From an uncultured Carboxylicivirga sp. (lineage in GTDB: Bacteria > Bacteroidota > Bacteroidia > Bacteroidales > Marinilabiliaceae): a stretch of 64,000 bases of DNA. The notes beneath the pieces are model-generated. The model was not told where the DNA came from, did no database searches, and worked only from the letters and a program-made list of their open reading frames with translations. Position numbers and translations under genes: made by a program. The stretch covers positions 1-64,000 of the forward strand of contig CANNEA010000013.1 of assembly GCA_947503525.1 (NCBI GenBank), given 5' to 3'. Shown one piece after another: positions 62,505 through 64,000 of this stretch. Positions within the stretch are counted from its first letter, which is position 1. Each line of letters starts with the position of its first letter.

Positions 62505-63701
62505 ATGTCAACAGTGGCAAAACTGCCTAAGTTAGTTCTTAAACCAGGTAAGGAACAAAGCCTTAATCGCTTTCATCCCTGGGTTTTTTCCGGAGCCATC
62601 AAGAAAATTAAAGGTGATTTGGTGGAAGGTGATTTGGTTGAAGTATTGGATAGTAAAGAAAATTTTCTGGCCATTGGGCATTCTATAATAGGCTCTATCT
62701 CAGTTCGGGTTTTAAGCTTTGAACAAGTTGAGATTGATTATGATTTTTGGAAAGAAAAAATCCAAAAAGCTTATGATTTACGCAAGTCAATAGGGTTAGC
62801 CGAAAATAAGAACACAACAGCTTATCGATTGGTGCATGGCGAAGGTGATTATTTGCCGGGATTAATTATAGATTTTTATAATGGTACTGCAGTTGTTCAG
62901 ATGCATACAGTAGGTATGTATCGCATACAAAATACCATATTAGAGATATTAAAAGAGGTATTGGGCGACAAACTCAAAACCGTATTTAGTAAATCGGAAG
63001 GTACCTTACCATATAAAGCCTATGTCGACGCCATTAATGAATACATTTATGGAAAAAAGCCGGAAAAGGTAGCTTTAGAAAATGGCTTGAAATTTCATGT
63101 AGATTGGGAAAAAGGTCAGAAGACCGGATTTTTTGTTGATCAGCGTGAGAATAGATCATTGATTGAGCAGTACAGTGCAGGACGTGATGTTTTAAATATG
63201 TTTTGTTACACTGGAGGCTTTTCGTTTTACGCCATGCGCGGTGGTGCCAATAAAGTACATTCGGTTGATAGTTCGGAAAGAGCTATACAGATAACCAATG
63301 ATAATGTAAATCTTAATTTTCCTGAAGACGAACGACATCAGGCCTATGCCGAAGATGCATTTAAATATCTTAGTGGAATTAAAGATCAATATGATTTAAT
63401 AATATTAGATCCTCCTGCTTTTGCTAAGCACCAGAATGTAGTGAAGAATGCTTTGCAGGGATACCGTAGGTTAAATGCTAAGGCCATTGAACAAATAAGG
63501 ACGGGAGGTATCATTTTTACCTTTTCATGTTCGCAGGTTATTACCAAAGAACAATTTAGAACGATGGTTTTCTCTGCTGCAGCACGAGCCAATCGTAAAG
63601 TTCGTATATTGCAACAGCTAACACAACCAGCTGATCATCCGGTAGACATCTATCATCCTGAAGGTGAGTACCTGAAAGGATTAGTTATCTATGTGGAATA
63701 A
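62505..63701 (+). CDS. Class I SAM-dependent rRNA methyltransferase, RlmI-like
   Basis: 398 residues. N-terminal PUA domain (about 10-85: LNRFHPWVFSGAIKKIKGDL), then a Rossmann methyltransferase. VDQRENRSLI and NMFCYTGGFSFYAMRGGANK (SAM loop) precede DLIILDPPAFAKHQ (catalytic loop) and FTFSCSQVITKEQF. This matches RlmI and related 23S rRNA cytosine-5 methyltransferases; the exact target cytosine cannot be fixed from the sequence. A DEAD-box helicase gene follows 21 bases later. Confidence 0.9.
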   Translation: MSTVAKLPKLVLKPGKEQSLNRFHPWVFSGAIKKIKGDLVEGDLVEVLDSKENFLAIGHSIIGSISVRVLSFEQVEIDYDFWKEKIQKAYDLRKSIGLAENKNTTAYRLVHGEGDYLPGLIIDFYNGTAVVQMHTVGMYRIQNTILEILKEVLGDKLKTVFSKSEGTLPYKAYVDAINEYIYGKKPEKVALENGLKFHVDWEKGQKTGFFVDQRENRSLIEQYSAGRDVLNMFCYTGGFSFYAMRGGANKVHSVDSSERAIQITNDNVNLNFPEDERHQAYAEDAFKYLSGIKDQYDLIILDPPAFAKHQNVVKNALQGYRRLNAKAIEQIRTGGIIFTFSCSQVITKEQFRTMVFSAAARANRKVRILQQLTQPADHPVDIYHPEGEYLKGLVIYVE

Positions 63702-63722
63702 GAATAATGTAAAGAGATAATA

Positions 63723-64000
63723 TTGGAGTTTAAAGAATTTGATTTTTCTAATGAGTTGCTTGATGGACTTGATGCTATGCGCTTCGAGAAGGCAACTCCG
63801 GTTCAGGAGAAAACCATCCCTGTTATAAAAAATGGTACTGACTTAATTGCTTGCGCCCAGACAGGTACAGGTAAAACTGCTGCATACCTTTTGCCGGTTT
63901 TGGATAAACTAGTGCGAAACGGCCATAACAAAGTAAATAGTTTGGTACTGGTGCCAACGCGTGAGCTTGCCATTCAGATTGACCAGCAAATGGAGGGTTT
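63723..64000 (+). CDS. DEAD-box RNA helicase, N-terminal part, cut by window edge
   Basis: 92 codons visible, then the window ends. No ATG fits: the frame has a stop at 63705-63707 and only ATA codons and this TTG before the conserved start, so TTG at 63723 is the likely initiator. FKEFDFSNELLDGLDAMRFE with ATPVQEKTIPVI is the Q motif. ACAQTGTGKTAAYLLPVL is Walker A (motif I) and LVLVPTRELAIQID is motif Ia. RhlE-type helicases look like this at the N-terminus. Remodels RNA, probably in ribosome assembly or decay. Confidence 0.9.
   Translation, partial: MEFKEFDFSNELLDGLDAMRFEKATPVQEKTIPVIKNGTDLIACAQTGTGKTAAYLLPVLDKLVRNGHNKVNSLVLVPTRELAIQIDQQMEG

Noticed and set aside
1-64000. CRISPR arrays, tRNA genes, prophage or intact insertion sequences
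   Set aside because: No regularly spaced repeats, cloverleaf-like segments, integrase or transposase frames, or terminal inverted repeats flanking a gene were seen.

Overview
The window looks like a stretch of core chromosome from a Bacteroidota bacterium, probably class Bacteroidia near Marinilabiliales or Marinifilaceae. That placement is inferred from gene content and was not tested by any search. The support is: SusC/SusD pairs, FecR anti-sigma factors with a DUF4974 tail, a MurF-alanine racemase fusion, a GldB lipoprotein, DUF4494 and DUF5063 genes, lipoprotein signals of the LxxC type, no Shine-Dalgarno sequences, and promoters of the TTTG / TAnnTTTG type. No tRNA, rRNA, CRISPR array, intact insertion sequence or prophage was seen.

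Layout. 1-4400 (mostly minus strand): the start of a secreted protein cut by the window edge, a lipoprotein, a decayed gene remnant, rlmN, a ferredoxin-NADP reductase and a SRPBCC/GyrI-like protein. 4569-13690 (plus): a co-directional signalling cluster made of a very large hybrid histidine kinase with Hpt domain, a LamG plus endonuclease/exonuclease/phosphatase lipoprotein with altered catalytic residues, an ECF sigma factor, a FecR anti-sigma factor, and an STN-domain protein that lacks a TonB-receptor barrel. 13801-18739: an acyl-carrier-like protein without its serine, an Omp85-like barrel, DUF4494, transaldolase and L-serine dehydratase. 18932-30863 (plus): two tandem SusC/SusD operons with accessory lipoproteins and no degradative enzymes. 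31158-43021: housekeeping genes (YjjG-like phosphatase, rsmI, tdk, murF-alr, a Crp/Fnr regulator, nadE) and gldB with a PorT-like barrel, a nitrilase and 5-formyl-THF cyclo-ligase. 43056-52691: ferredoxin, M20 peptidase, CDF transporter, DUF1573 protein, meaB, two tandem TlpA-like lipoproteins, lpdA, TM2 and DUF2752 proteins. 52830-58874 (minus): three SurA/PpiC-type periplasmic folding factors and guaB. 59207-64000 (plus): recQ, DUF5063, an RNase D-like exonuclease, an RlmI-like methyltransferase and the start of a DEAD-box helicase.

How the genes fit together. The window supports envelope biogenesis (Sus importers, SurA-like chaperones, Omp85-like barrel, GldB), trans-envelope signalling, nucleotide and cofactor metabolism, and rRNA modification. 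The best candidate for something not well described is the 4569-13690 signalling cluster. Its last gene carries the two N-terminal domains of a FecA/SusC-type transducer (STN and carboxypeptidase-like) fused to a different C-terminal domain. The two SusC proteins nearby have no STN domain. Next in interest are the serine-less acyl-carrier-like protein beside an Omp85-like barrel, and the abutting divergent promoter boxes between tdk and the rsmI operon.
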